This document shows positions 36,642 through 44,943 of a DNA stretch of 64,000 nucleotides, one piece after another (positions within the stretch are counted from its first letter, which is position 1; the number at the start of each line of letters is the position of its first letter). The stretch spans positions 682,001 to 746,000 of the forward strand of contig NZ_CP011505.1 in NCBI RefSeq assembly GCF_001028665.1, written 5' to 3'. The translations under genes and the position numbers were made by a program. The notes beneath the pieces are model-generated. The model saw only the letters and a list, made by a program, of their open reading frames with translations, searched no databases and was not told the DNA's origin. The DNA is from Burkholderia pyrrocinia (GTDB lineage Bacteria; Pseudomonadota; Gammaproteobacteria; Burkholderiales; Burkholderiaceae).

Positions 36642-38042
36642 ATGACCTACTCCGCGCTGATCGAAGCCGATCGCCAACACCTGATTCATCCGGTCGTCAA
36701 TTACCGTACGCACGAGGCGCGCGGCGTCACCGTGCTCGACTCCGCCGACGGCGTGTTCCTGCGCGATGCGCAAGGCCACACGCTGCTCGACGCGTTTTCC
36801 GGCCTGTGGTGCGTGAACGTCGGCTACGGCCGCGACAGCATCGTGAAGGCGGCGGCCGACCAGATGGCGAAGCTGCCGTACGCCACCGGCTATTTCCATT
36901 TCGGGTCGCAGCCCGCGATCGAGCTCGCCGAGCGGCTCGCCGCACTCGCGCCCGCGTCGCTGAACCGCGTGTACTTCACGCTCGGCGGCTCCGATGCGGT
37001 CGATTCCGCGGTGCGCTTCATCACGCACTATTTCAACGCGACCGGCCGCCCGACGAAGAAGCACATGATCGCGCTCGAGCGCGGTTATCACGGCTCGTCG
37101 TCGATCGGCGCCGGGCTCACCGCGTTGCCCGCGTTCCATCGCCATTTCGACCTGCCGCGCGCCGACCAGCACCACATTCCGTCGCCCTACCCGTATCGCC
37201 ACCCGCTCGGCGACGATCCGCAGGCGCTGATCGCCGCGTCCGTCGCCGCGCTCGAAGCGAAGGTCGCGGAACTCGGCGCGGACAACGTCGCGGCGTTCTT
37301 CTGCGAGCCGGTGCAAGGCTCCGGCGGCGTGATCGTGCCGCCCGCAGGCTGGCTGAAGGCGATGCGCGACGCATGCCGCCGCCTCGGCATCCTGTTCGTG
37401 GCCGACGAGGTGATCACCGGCTTCGGCCGCACGGGCCCGCTGTTCGCATGCGAGACCGAACGCGTCGAGCCGGACCTGATGACCGTCGCGAAGGGCTTGA
37501 CGGCCGGTTATGCGCCGATGGGCGCGGTCCTGATGTCCGACGAAATCTATGAAGGGATCGCGGGCAGCCGCACCGAGTCCGCGGTGGTCGGGCACGGCCA
37601 CACGTATTCCGCGCATCCGGTCAGCGCCGCGATCGGCCTCGAGGTGCTGAGGCTCTATCACGAAGGCGGGCTGCTCGCGAACGGCCAGGCGATGGCGCCG
37701 CGCTTCGCGGCGGGCCTCGACGCGCTGCGCGACCACCCGCTGGTCGGCGACGCGCGTTCGGCGGGCCTGCTCGGCGCGCTCGAGCTGGTGGCCGACAAGG
37801 CGCGCAAGACGCGCTTCGACCCGGCGCTGAACCTGCCCGACCGGATCACGGCGGCCGCGTACGCGAACGGCATCGTGTTCCGCGCGTTCGGCGACGGCGT
37901 GCTCGGTTTCGCGCCGGCGCTGAGCTTCACGGCCGGCGAGTTCGACCTGCTGTTCGATCGCGTGCGCAAGACGCTCGACGACGTGCTGGCCGACGCGGGC
38001 GTGCAGCGCGCGCTCGACGCCGCCCACGCGCAGCCGGCGTAA
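36642..38042 (+). CDS. Class III PLP aminotransferase (omega-amino acid or diamine type)
   Basis: 466 aa. PLP lysine K284 lies in TVAKGLTAGYAPMGA and the cofactor aspartate D255 in FVADEVITGFGRTG. GLWCVNVGYGRDSI and CEPVQGSGGVIVPP are typical of the omega-amino acid:pyruvate/DoeD group. With the Lrp/AsnC, semialdehyde dehydrogenase and deacylase genes that follow, it fits the diaminobutyrate transaminase position of ectoine degradation, although GABA, beta-alanine or putrescine are also possible. A palindrome at 36578 may be its operator. Confidence 0.9.
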   Translation: MTYSALIEADRQHLIHPVVNYRTHEARGVTVLDSADGVFLRDAQGHTLLDAFSGLWCVNVGYGRDSIVKAAADQMAKLPYATGYFHFGSQPAIELAERLAALAPASLNRVYFTLGGSDAVDSAVRFITHYFNATGRPTKKHMIALERGYHGSSSIGAGLTALPAFHRHFDLPRADQHHIPSPYPYRHPLGDDPQALIAASVAALEAKVAELGADNVAAFFCEPVQGSGGVIVPPAGWLKAMRDACRRLGILFVADEVITGFGRTGPLFACETERVEPDLMTVAKGLTAGYAPMGAVLMSDEIYEGIAGSRTESAVVGHGHTYSAHPVSAAIGLEVLRLYHEGGLLANGQAMAPRFAAGLDALRDHPLVGDARSAGLLGALELVADKARKTRFDPALNLPDRITAAAYANGIVFRAFGDGVLGFAPALSFTAGEFDLLFDRVRKTLDDVLADAGVQRALDAAHAQPA

Positions 38043-38139
38043 AACGGGCGTGAAGCGGGCGAGGGAAAGCCGGGCTTGTGGCGGCTACCGTTCGACTCTA
38101 AAGTAACCGGACATTCCATTTCTGCCTTCTCACGCGAAC

Positions 38140-38631
38140 ATGACGGACAGCAAGCTAGACCGGATCGACCTGCGCATTCTTTCCCAGTTGCAAAAGCGCG
38201 GGCGCATGACCAACGTCGAACTGGCCGATGCAGTCGGACTGTCGCCGAGCCCGTGCCTGATCCGCGTGAAGCGGCTCGAGAAGGCCGGCTACATCGCCGG
38301 GTACGGCGCGCACATCCAGCTCGAGAAGCTCGGCGACGTGCAGGTGGTGTTTACCGAGGTCACGCTGGCCGACCACCGGCGCGAGGACTTCGACCGGTTC
38401 GTCGCGGCGATCCGCGATGTCGACGAGATCGTCGAGTGCCATCTCGCGAGCGGCGGCTACGACTATCTGCTCAAGTTCGTCACGCGCAGCGTGAGCCACT
38501 ACCAGACGATCGTCGAAGGGCTGCTCGAGCAGAACATCGGCATCGAGAAGTATTTCAGCTACGTGATCATCAAGTCGCCGTTCGTCAAGCGCCACTACCC
38601 GCTCGAATCGCTGTTCGGCGAGCGGCACTGA
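38140..38631 (+). CDS. Lrp/AsnC-family regulator
   Basis: 163 aa. The N-terminal helix-turn-helix is NVELADAVGLSPSPCLIRVK; the C-terminal RAM ligand-binding domain includes YLLKFVTRSVSHYQTIVEGL. It sits between the aminotransferase and the semialdehyde dehydrogenase, the same place DoeX occupies in ectoine-degradation clusters. It probably responds to the substrate amino acid and binds sites such as the palindrome at 36578. Confidence 0.92.
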   Translation: MTDSKLDRIDLRILSQLQKRGRMTNVELADAVGLSPSPCLIRVKRLEKAGYIAGYGAHIQLEKLGDVQVVFTEVTLADHRREDFDRFVAAIRDVDEIVECHLASGGYDYLLKFVTRSVSHYQTIVEGLLEQNIGIEKYFSYVIIKSPFVKRHYPLESLFGERH

Positions 38632-38735
38632 CGAACAGCGGCGGCCATCGCGAGCACAGCAGCGGCGCGCCGGACGCGCGTCGCCGCGACGCACCCGCCT
38701 GCCGCCGTCTAGCCGACCTCATTCAAGGACCTGCC

Positions 38736-40208
38736 ATGTCACTTACCCTTTCCCGCACCGAACTCGTTCGCAGTACAAACCTGATCGACGGCACGTGGCG
38801 CGACGCGCTCGACGGCAGCCGCTTCGCGGTCACCGATCCGGCGACGCTCGAGCGCGTGGCCGACGCGCCCGACAGCGGCGCGGCCGACGCGCGTGCCGCC
38901 ACCGACGCCGCCGTGCGCGCGCTGCCCGCGTGGCGCGCGACGCCGGCCCGCGAACGCGCGGCGATCCTGCGCGCGTGGCATGCGGCGATCGTGGCGCACA
39001 CCGACGATCTCGCGAAACTGATGTCGCGCGAACAGGGCAAGCCGCTCGCCGAAGCGCGCGGCGAAGTCGCGTATGGCGCGTCGTACGTGCTGTGGTTCGC
39101 CGAGGAAGCGACCCGCACGTACGGCGACCTGATTCCGCAGCAGCAGCGCGGCAAGCGGCTGAGTGCGGTCAAGGAGCCGATCGGCGTCGTCGCCGCGATC
39201 ACGCCGTGGAATTTCCCGCTCGCGATGATCGCGCGCAAGATCGCGCCCGCGCTCGCGGCCGGCTGCACGGTCGTCGCGAAGCCGGCCGAAGACACGCCGC
39301 TCACGGCGCTCGCGCTGGCGTTCCTCGCGCAGGAAGCCGGCGTGCCGCCCGGCGTGCTGAACGTGATCGCCGCATCGCGCGAGCACGGCATCGACGCGGT
39401 GGCCGACTGGCTCGCCGACGGCCGCGTGCGCAAGATCACGTTTACGGGATCGACGCCCGTCGGCAAGCTGCTCGCGCGCGAATCGGCCGCGACGCTCAAG
39501 AAGCTGTCGCTCGAGCTCGGCGGCAATGCGCCGTTCATCGTGTTCGACGATGCGGATCTCGACGCCGCCGTCGACGGGCTGATGGCCGCCAAGTTCCGCA
39601 ACGGCGGCCAGACCTGCGTGTCGCCGAATCGCGTGTACGTGCAGGCCCGCATCTACGACGCATTCGCCGCGAAGCTCGCCGCGCGGGTCGGCGCGTTGAA
39701 AGTCGCGCCCGCGACCGACCCGGCCGCGCAGATCGGCCCGATGATCAACGCACGCGCGACCGACAAGATCGCGCGCCATGTCGACGATGCGGTCGAGCGC
39801 GGCGCCCGCGTGCTGACGGGCGGCAGGCGCCTGCCCGAACTGGGGCCGAACTATTACGCGCCGACCGTGCTCGCCGATGCGGCCGCCGGCATGCAGCTCG
39901 GTTGCGAGGAGACCTTCGGGCCGGTCGCCGCGCTGTTTCCGTTCGATACCGAGGACGAAGCCGTCGGCGCCGCGAACGACACGCCGTTCGGGCTCGCCGC
40001 GTATTTCTACACGCAGGACGTGCGGCGGATCGCGCGCGTGTCGGCGCGGCTCGAAACGGGCATCGTCGGCATCAACGAAGGCGCGCTCGCGAGCGAAGCC
40101 GCGCCGTTCGGCGGCGTGAAGGAATCGGGCTATGGCCGCGAAGGTTCGCGCTACGGCCTCGACGACTACCTGTCGATCAAGTACCTGTGCCAGGGCGGGC
40201 TCGACTGA
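38736..40208 (+). CDS. NAD(P)-dependent semialdehyde dehydrogenase (GabD/DoeC-like)
   Basis: 490 aa. Catalytic E260 lies in SLELGGNAPF and C294 in GGQTCVSPNR; AITPWNFPLAMIARK and FTGSTPVGK are typical of succinate-semialdehyde dehydrogenases, the subgroup that also contains DoeC (aspartate semialdehyde). AAGGA seven bases upstream fixes the start at 38736. It would oxidise the semialdehyde produced by the aminotransferase encoded 0.7 kb upstream. Confidence 0.92.
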   Translation: MSLTLSRTELVRSTNLIDGTWRDALDGSRFAVTDPATLERVADAPDSGAADARAATDAAVRALPAWRATPARERAAILRAWHAAIVAHTDDLAKLMSREQGKPLAEARGEVAYGASYVLWFAEEATRTYGDLIPQQQRGKRLSAVKEPIGVVAAITPWNFPLAMIARKIAPALAAGCTVVAKPAEDTPLTALALAFLAQEAGVPPGVLNVIAASREHGIDAVADWLADGRVRKITFTGSTPVGKLLARESAATLKKLSLELGGNAPFIVFDDADLDAAVDGLMAAKFRNGGQTCVSPNRVYVQARIYDAFAAKLAARVGALKVAPATDPAAQIGPMINARATDKIARHVDDAVERGARVLTGGRRLPELGPNYYAPTVLADAAAGMQLGCEETFGPVAALFPFDTEDEAVGAANDTPFGLAAYFYTQDVRRIARVSARLETGIVGINEGALASEAAPFGGVKESGYGREGSRYGLDDYLSIKYLCQGGLD

Positions 40209-40251
40209 TCGCGCGCCCCTTCCTTACGTTTTCGTTACCCGGTACGCCGCC

Positions 40252-41232
40252 ATGACCGCTTTCACCCCCTACCCGATCGAGGTTTCGTTTCCCGACCTCG
40301 CGCCGCACCGCGCGGGCAATACCGGCGTCGACCACGTCTACCGCTTCGCGTCCGGCGAGGCCGGCCCGAACGTGATGGTCAACGCGCTCACGCATGGCAA
40401 CGAAGTCTGCGGCGCGATCGTCGTCGACGCGCTGCTGGCGCTCGGCGTGCGGCCGCGTCGCGGCACGCTCACGCTGTCGTTCGCGAACGTCGCGGCCTAT
40501 GCGCGCTTCGATCCCGCGCAGCCGGACGCGGCGCGCTTCGTCGACCAGGATTTCAACCGCGTGTGGACGCCCGCCGTGCTCGACGACCTGTCGGCCCGCT
40601 CGGTCGAACTCGATCGCGCCCGCGCGCTGCGCCCGTTCGTCGATGCGGCCGACTGGCTGCTCGACCTGCATTCGATGCATGAGCGCAGTGCGCCGCTGAT
40701 CGTCGCGGGGCCGCTCGACAAGGGCGTCGCGCTCGCGCGCCGGGTCGGCGCGCCGGCCACCGTGATCCGCGACGAAGGCCACCCGGAAGGCACGCGGATG
40801 CGCGATTACGCGGCATTCGGCGAGCCGGGCAGCCCGAAATGCGCGATGCTGGTCGAATGCGGGCAGCACTGGGAAGCACGCGCGGTGGACGTCGCCCGCG
40901 ACTCGACGGCCCGCTTCCTGGTCGCGTCCGGCGTGATCGAGCGTGACGACCTGCCCGCGGACTGGTTCCTGCCGCTGCCCGACACGATGCGCGTCGTGCA
41001 AGTGACGGAGCCCGTGGTCGCGACGAACGGCGTGTTTCGCTTTGCGGGCGACTATACCGGCCTCGAACATTTCCCGGACGCCGGCACCGTGATCGGCTGG
41101 TCGAACGAGGTCCCCGTCGTGACGCCCTATCCCGATTGCGTGCTCGTAATGCCGTCGCTGCGGCAATTGCGGCCCGGTGTCACCGTCGTCCGGCTCGGGC
41201 GGCTCGTCGACGAATCCGGCGCACCCGCCTGA
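40252..41232 (+). CDS. Succinylglutamate desuccinylase/aspartoacylase-family deacylase (DoeB/AstE-like)
   Basis: 326 aa zinc carboxypeptidase-like hydrolase. Zinc ligands are in NALTHGNEVCG (His, Glu) and DLHSMHERS (His); DQDFNRVW is the usual substrate-arginine region. The family removes acyl groups from N-acyl amino acids; in ectoine degradation DoeB/EutE deacetylates N-acetyl-diaminobutyrate. It follows the semialdehyde dehydrogenase by 43 bases. No ectoine hydrolase (DoeA, M24 family) is in the window, so an ectoine pathway is only suggested. Confidence 0.86.
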   Translation: MTAFTPYPIEVSFPDLAPHRAGNTGVDHVYRFASGEAGPNVMVNALTHGNEVCGAIVVDALLALGVRPRRGTLTLSFANVAAYARFDPAQPDAARFVDQDFNRVWTPAVLDDLSARSVELDRARALRPFVDAADWLLDLHSMHERSAPLIVAGPLDKGVALARRVGAPATVIRDEGHPEGTRMRDYAAFGEPGSPKCAMLVECGQHWEARAVDVARDSTARFLVASGVIERDDLPADWFLPLPDTMRVVQVTEPVVATNGVFRFAGDYTGLEHFPDAGTVIGWSNEVPVVTPYPDCVLVMPSLRQLRPGVTVVRLGRLVDESGAPA

Positions 41233-41255
41233 CGCATCGGCTTCGACGGAACCGG

Positions 41256-41289
41256 CGGGGCGGCCGCACACGTTTGCGGCAACGCCCCG
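41256..41289 (+). terminator. Hairpin terminator after the deacylase gene
   Basis: CGGGGCG-GCCGCA, loop CACGTT, then TGCGGC-AA-CGCCCCG: 13 paired bases with a 2-base bulge, 24 bases after the stop. The tail is not T-rich, but stability and position favour transcription termination before the diguanylate cyclase gene. Confidence 0.6.
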
Positions 41290-41395
41290 TCGATTCGCTT
41301 CGCATGCAGGCCTCGATTTCCCCGCTTACCTGCCGTTAACCCGGATTTGAGCGCAGCCTCGGTCATCGCACCGGGCATTCCCCACGAGCGCGAGC

Positions 41396-42916
41396 ATGTC
41401 CGCATCCACATCCATCGAAAAAATCGCCGACTGGGCGGGACGAAACCATCTTGTCGTCGGCGCGCTCGGCACACTGATGTCGCTCGCCGCGCTGAGCATC
41501 AGCGCAATCACGCTGTGGGCCACGAGAAGCGGTGTCGTCGAGCATGCGCACGAGACCTCGCGCAACGTCGCCGCCGTGCTGGTCAGCGAGATCGCGCGGA
41601 CCGTCGAAACGTCCAACAACGCACTGATCGCGCTCGCATCCAATCTCGGCAAGCCGGAGGTCCAGCATATGGACACCGGGCTTCGGCACGACCTGCTGTT
41701 CCAGCGCGCGGCCGCGCAATACGTGACCGGCATGGGTGTGACGGACCAGTACGGCCGCCTGATCGACGGGTGCTGCGGCCCGTCACATCATTGGGACTTC
41801 AGCGATCGCGACTACTTCAAGGTCCATCGCGACGCGGCGAACGTCGGCCTTTACGTATCGGAGGCCTATCGCGCGCGTTCGCGCAGCGGCACGGAGTCCA
41901 TCGCGCTGTCCCGGCGCATCGAAGGTCCGAACCACGCGTTCAACGGGATCGCGATTGTCGCCATCGATATCGCCTACTTCGATCAGCTGCTTGCCCGCCT
42001 GGACGTCGGGCGGAACGGCATCAGCGCGATCCTGCGCACGGACGGCACCATCCTGGCCAGAAATCCGCCGCTGAGCGAACACCAGATGGTTCGCCTGAGC
42101 CGATCGAAGACCTTCGATCGCATGCTGAACCAGGATTCGGGGTTCTATGCGTCCTACTCGCGCATCGACGGAATCTTGCGGCTCTATACGTTCCAGCGGG
42201 TGCCCGGCACCCCGCTGATTGCCGTCGTCGCCCCTGCCGAGCGCGACGTGCTCGCCGGTTTCACGCGCATGTCATGGTCGGTCGGTGTGTCGGCATCGTT
42301 CATCTGCGCGCTGTTCTGCGCCGTCGTCTGGCTGCTCGCATTCGCGTTGCGGGACAATCTTCGCAAGCAGACCCTGCTGACCGATCTCACCCGCACCGAT
42401 CCGCTGACGGGCCTGTGCAATCGCCGCGCGCTCGACGTCGCGCTGGCCGACGAATGGAAACGACTTCAGCGCAGCAATGAAGGCAGCCTGTCCGTGCTGT
42501 TCATCGATGCCGACCACTTCAAGCAGTACAACGACCGATACGGGCATGCGCAGGGTGACACGGCTCTGAGATTCCTGGCCGAATGCATCCGGACTCACAC
42601 GCGGCGGCGCGCCGACATCGCCGCGCGTTACGGCGGCGAAGAGTTCGTCGCGGTGCTGCCGGACACCGACGAAAGCGGCGCCGCGAAGGTCGCGGAGGCC
42701 ATTCGCGCGGAAGTGGAACGCAACCGGCTCCCCGAGTTCGCCGAGACGGTTCCCCCTTTCACGGTCAGCATCGGCTACGCGACCGGGCATCGCGCACGCC
42801 CGGTGTCCGTCGACGCGCTCACGCATCAAGCAGACCTCGCGTTGTATACGGCGAAGCGCCACGGTAGAAACCGCGCGTGCCGCGGCGACACGGGATCGCT
42901 TGCGCATCCGGTTTGA
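41396..42916 (+). CDS. Membrane diguanylate cyclase with Cache-type sensor
   Basis: 506 aa. Two membrane helices (about 18-42 and 294-318) enclose a periplasmic Cache/PDC-like domain. The cytoplasmic GGDEF domain (about 330-495) keeps the active-site motif GGEEF (413-417), so it should make cyclic-di-GMP, and an inhibitory site RxxD (R404-D407) sits five residues before it, allowing product feedback. It is free-standing between the deacylase terminator and a chemoreceptor gene; motility and attachment genes nearby fit a cyclic-di-GMP input. Confidence 0.92.
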   Translation: MSASTSIEKIADWAGRNHLVVGALGTLMSLAALSISAITLWATRSGVVEHAHETSRNVAAVLVSEIARTVETSNNALIALASNLGKPEVQHMDTGLRHDLLFQRAAAQYVTGMGVTDQYGRLIDGCCGPSHHWDFSDRDYFKVHRDAANVGLYVSEAYRARSRSGTESIALSRRIEGPNHAFNGIAIVAIDIAYFDQLLARLDVGRNGISAILRTDGTILARNPPLSEHQMVRLSRSKTFDRMLNQDSGFYASYSRIDGILRLYTFQRVPGTPLIAVVAPAERDVLAGFTRMSWSVGVSASFICALFCAVVWLLAFALRDNLRKQTLLTDLTRTDPLTGLCNRRALDVALADEWKRLQRSNEGSLSVLFIDADHFKQYNDRYGHAQGDTALRFLAECIRTHTRRRADIAARYGGEEFVAVLPDTDESGAAKVAEAIRAEVERNRLPEFAETVPPFTVSIGYATGHRARPVSVDALTHQADLALYTAKRHGRNRACRGDTGSLAHPV

Positions 42917-43099
42917 CGGGCGTTGCGGTCGACCGCGACCGCTTTTCGGACAATGACAATTTCGTGACGGTGCCGCCTCCGACATCACGCACTCCATAAC
43001 ATCTGACGTAAAAACCTCTCCGGACAACGCTCAGAACGGCGGGTTCTTTTCCATTTCGAAGTTTCTCATCCCGCAAACGATTGCGTTTTTCAAGCACCC

Positions 43100-43126
43100 T
43101 CAATCCTTCTTTAACCAATCCGATAA
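43100..43126 (+). promoter_or_regulatory. Candidate sigma-28 (FliA) promoter of the second chemoreceptor
   Basis: TCAATCCT, 11 bases, then TCCGATAA, which fits the FliA promoter pattern, strongly at -10. It lies about 41 bases upstream of the chemoreceptor start at 43168 and mirrors the site in front of the other chemoreceptor. Confidence 0.6.
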
Positions 43127-43167
43127 TAAGGAAGGCTATTCAACATCAACGCAAGAGGTCCTTACAG

Positions 43168-44754
43168 ATGCATGGCAAACAGTTAACGGTTCGCACGAAA
43201 CTCACCCTTACATTTGGCCTCCTGACATGCGTGGTGCTGCTCGTTTCGTTCCTCGGCATCGTATCGCTCAGCAACGCGAACGCGGTGTTCGCAAACTACG
43301 TCAATGGCATCAACGCTCGCGCGGAACTGGCGGCCAAGGTCCGCGTCGCCGTCGATCGGCGCGCCATCGCGGCTCGCAACCTGGTGCTCGTGACGACGCC
43401 GCACGACCTGGACCTCGAGAAGGAAGCGGCGCTGCAGGCCGATCGCGACGTCGGCACACGGATCGCCGCACTCAAGAACGCCGTTGCCGAAGGCACCGAC
43501 GCAACCGACAAGGCGCGCGAGCTGGTGCGGCAAATCGACCAGATCGAGGCCAGGTATGGCCCGGTGGCACGGGCCATCGTCGACGCCGCGCTGAACAACC
43601 GGCGCGATCAGGCCATCACGATGATGAACGAACAATGCCGACCGCTGCTGGCGCAGCTGGTCGACGCATCGCAGGCCTATATCGTGTACACGCGCGAACG
43701 CGCCGGGCAGATGGTGAAGGAGTCGGAAGACCGCTATGCGTCCCGGCGCGCGCTGCTCATCGCCATCTGCGTCGCCGCCGTCGCGGGCGCGGTGGCGGCG
43801 GGCTTCGTCATCGTGCGAGGGCTGACCCGTTCGCTCGGCACGGAGCCTGCCACGCTCAGCGACATCGCGCATCGCATCGCCGGCGGCGACCTCGCCGCCG
43901 GCTCCGCCACCGCCGACGCGCCGAGCGGCAGCGTGCTGGCCTCCATGCGCGAAATGCAGGCCAACCTGGTGCGCCTGATTGCGCAGGTCCGCATTGCGTC
44001 CGGCAATGTCGCGACAGGCGCGAGCGAAATCGCGTCCGGCAACCAGGATCTGTCGTCGCGCACCGAACAGCAGGCCGCATCGCTGCAGGAAACCGCCTCC
44101 AGCATGGAAGAATTGACGTCCACCGTGCGACTGAACGCCGACAATGCGCAGCAGGCGAGCTCGCTGGCCAATAACGCGTCGGAAGTCGCGCAGCGCGGCA
44201 GCGCCGCGGTCGGCCTGGTGGTCGAAACGATGACGGAGATCAGCGACAGCTCGACGAAAATCGCCGATATCACCGGGATGATCGAAGGGATCGCGTTCCA
44301 GACCAACATTCTCGCGCTCAACGCGGCCGTGGAGGCCGCACGCGCGGGCGAACAAGGCCGCGGCTTCGCGGTCGTGGCCAGCGAAGTGAGAAGTCTCGCG
44401 CAACGTTCATCGACCGCCGCGAAGGAAATCCGGCAACTGATCACGCAATCGGTCCATAAGATTCAGGACGGCTCGCGTCTCGCGAACAATGCGGGCGACA
44501 CCATGAACCAGGTGACGCAGGCGGTGGCGCGCGTGACGGACATCATGGGCGAGATCGCCGCGGCATCGGACGAGCAGAGCCGCGGCATCGAGCAGGTCAA
44601 CCTGGCCATCACGCAAATGGATGAAGTCACGCAACAGAATGCGGCGCTCGTCGAAGAAGCCGCCGCCGCATCGAAGTCGCTCGAGGAACAGGGCAGCCAG
44701 CTTGCCGAGTCGGTATCGCTGTTCCGGCTGGAAGCGGGCGCATCGCACGCATAG
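43168..44754 (+). CDS. Methyl-accepting chemotaxis protein with four-helix-bundle sensor
   Basis: 528 aa. Membrane helices at about 12-34 and 192-214 enclose a 4HB_MCP (Tar-like) periplasmic domain. HAMP follows ([20 protein letters not shown]), then the signalling domain with tip [26 protein letters not shown] nine bases upstream fixes the start at 43168. The last residues, [11 protein letters not shown], do not form an NWETF tether. Signalling domain and C-terminus resemble the other chemoreceptor, but the sensors differ, so the two see different ligands. Confidence 0.93.
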   Translation: MHGKQLTVRTKLTLTFGLLTCVVLLVSFLGIVSLSNANAVFANYVNGINARAELAAKVRVAVDRRAIAARNLVLVTTPHDLDLEKEAALQADRDVGTRIAALKNAVAEGTDATDKARELVRQIDQIEARYGPVARAIVDAALNNRRDQAITMMNEQCRPLLAQLVDASQAYIVYTRERAGQMVKESEDRYASRRALLIAICVAAVAGAVAAGFVIVRGLTRSLGTEPATLSDIAHRIAGGDLAAGSATADAPSGSVLASMREMQANLVRLIAQVRIASGNVATGASEIASGNQDLSSRTEQQAASLQETASSMEELTSTVRLNADNAQQASSLANNASEVAQRGSAAVGLVVETMTEISDSSTKIADITGMIEGIAFQTNILALNAAVEAARAGEQGRGFAVVASEVRSLAQRSSTAAKEIRQLITQSVHKIQDGSRLANNAGDTMNQVTQAVARVTDIMGEIAAASDEQSRGIEQVNLAITQMDEVTQQNAALVEEAAAASKSLEEQGSQLAESVSLFRLEAGASHA

Positions 44755-44794
44755 CCGCGTCGCACCACTGCCGACATCCATATTGCTGTCGATA

Positions 44795-44847
44795 CCCGTC
44801 CCGTTTAGGAAGTCAAACTAAACATCATCCGCCGAACGCGGGACGGG
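44795..44847. other. Nested inverted repeats between chemoreceptor and phosphatase genes
   Basis: CCCGTCCCG (44795-44803) and CGGGACGGG (44839-44847) form a perfect 9-bp outer stem. GTTTAG (44803-44808) and CTAAAC (44818-44823) form an inner one. It lies 40 bases after the chemoreceptor stop and about 100 before the phosphatase start. It may be a terminator or a regulatory structure; three CGT(T/A)A motifs follow at 44860-44900. Confidence 0.45.
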
Positions 44848-44943
44848 CTCGCTCACGCCGCATGACGTTAAACGGTTTCGTAACCGTCGCGTAACGATCG
44901 GCCACCACAATGCTCCATCTTCTACCCTCAGGATGGAGTTTGC

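Noticed and set aside
36642..41232. Firm annotation as the ectoine doeBDXC genes
   Set aside because: The gene types match, but the family members are not distinguishable by eye from GABA or diamine enzymes and DoeA is absent; reported as a finding only.
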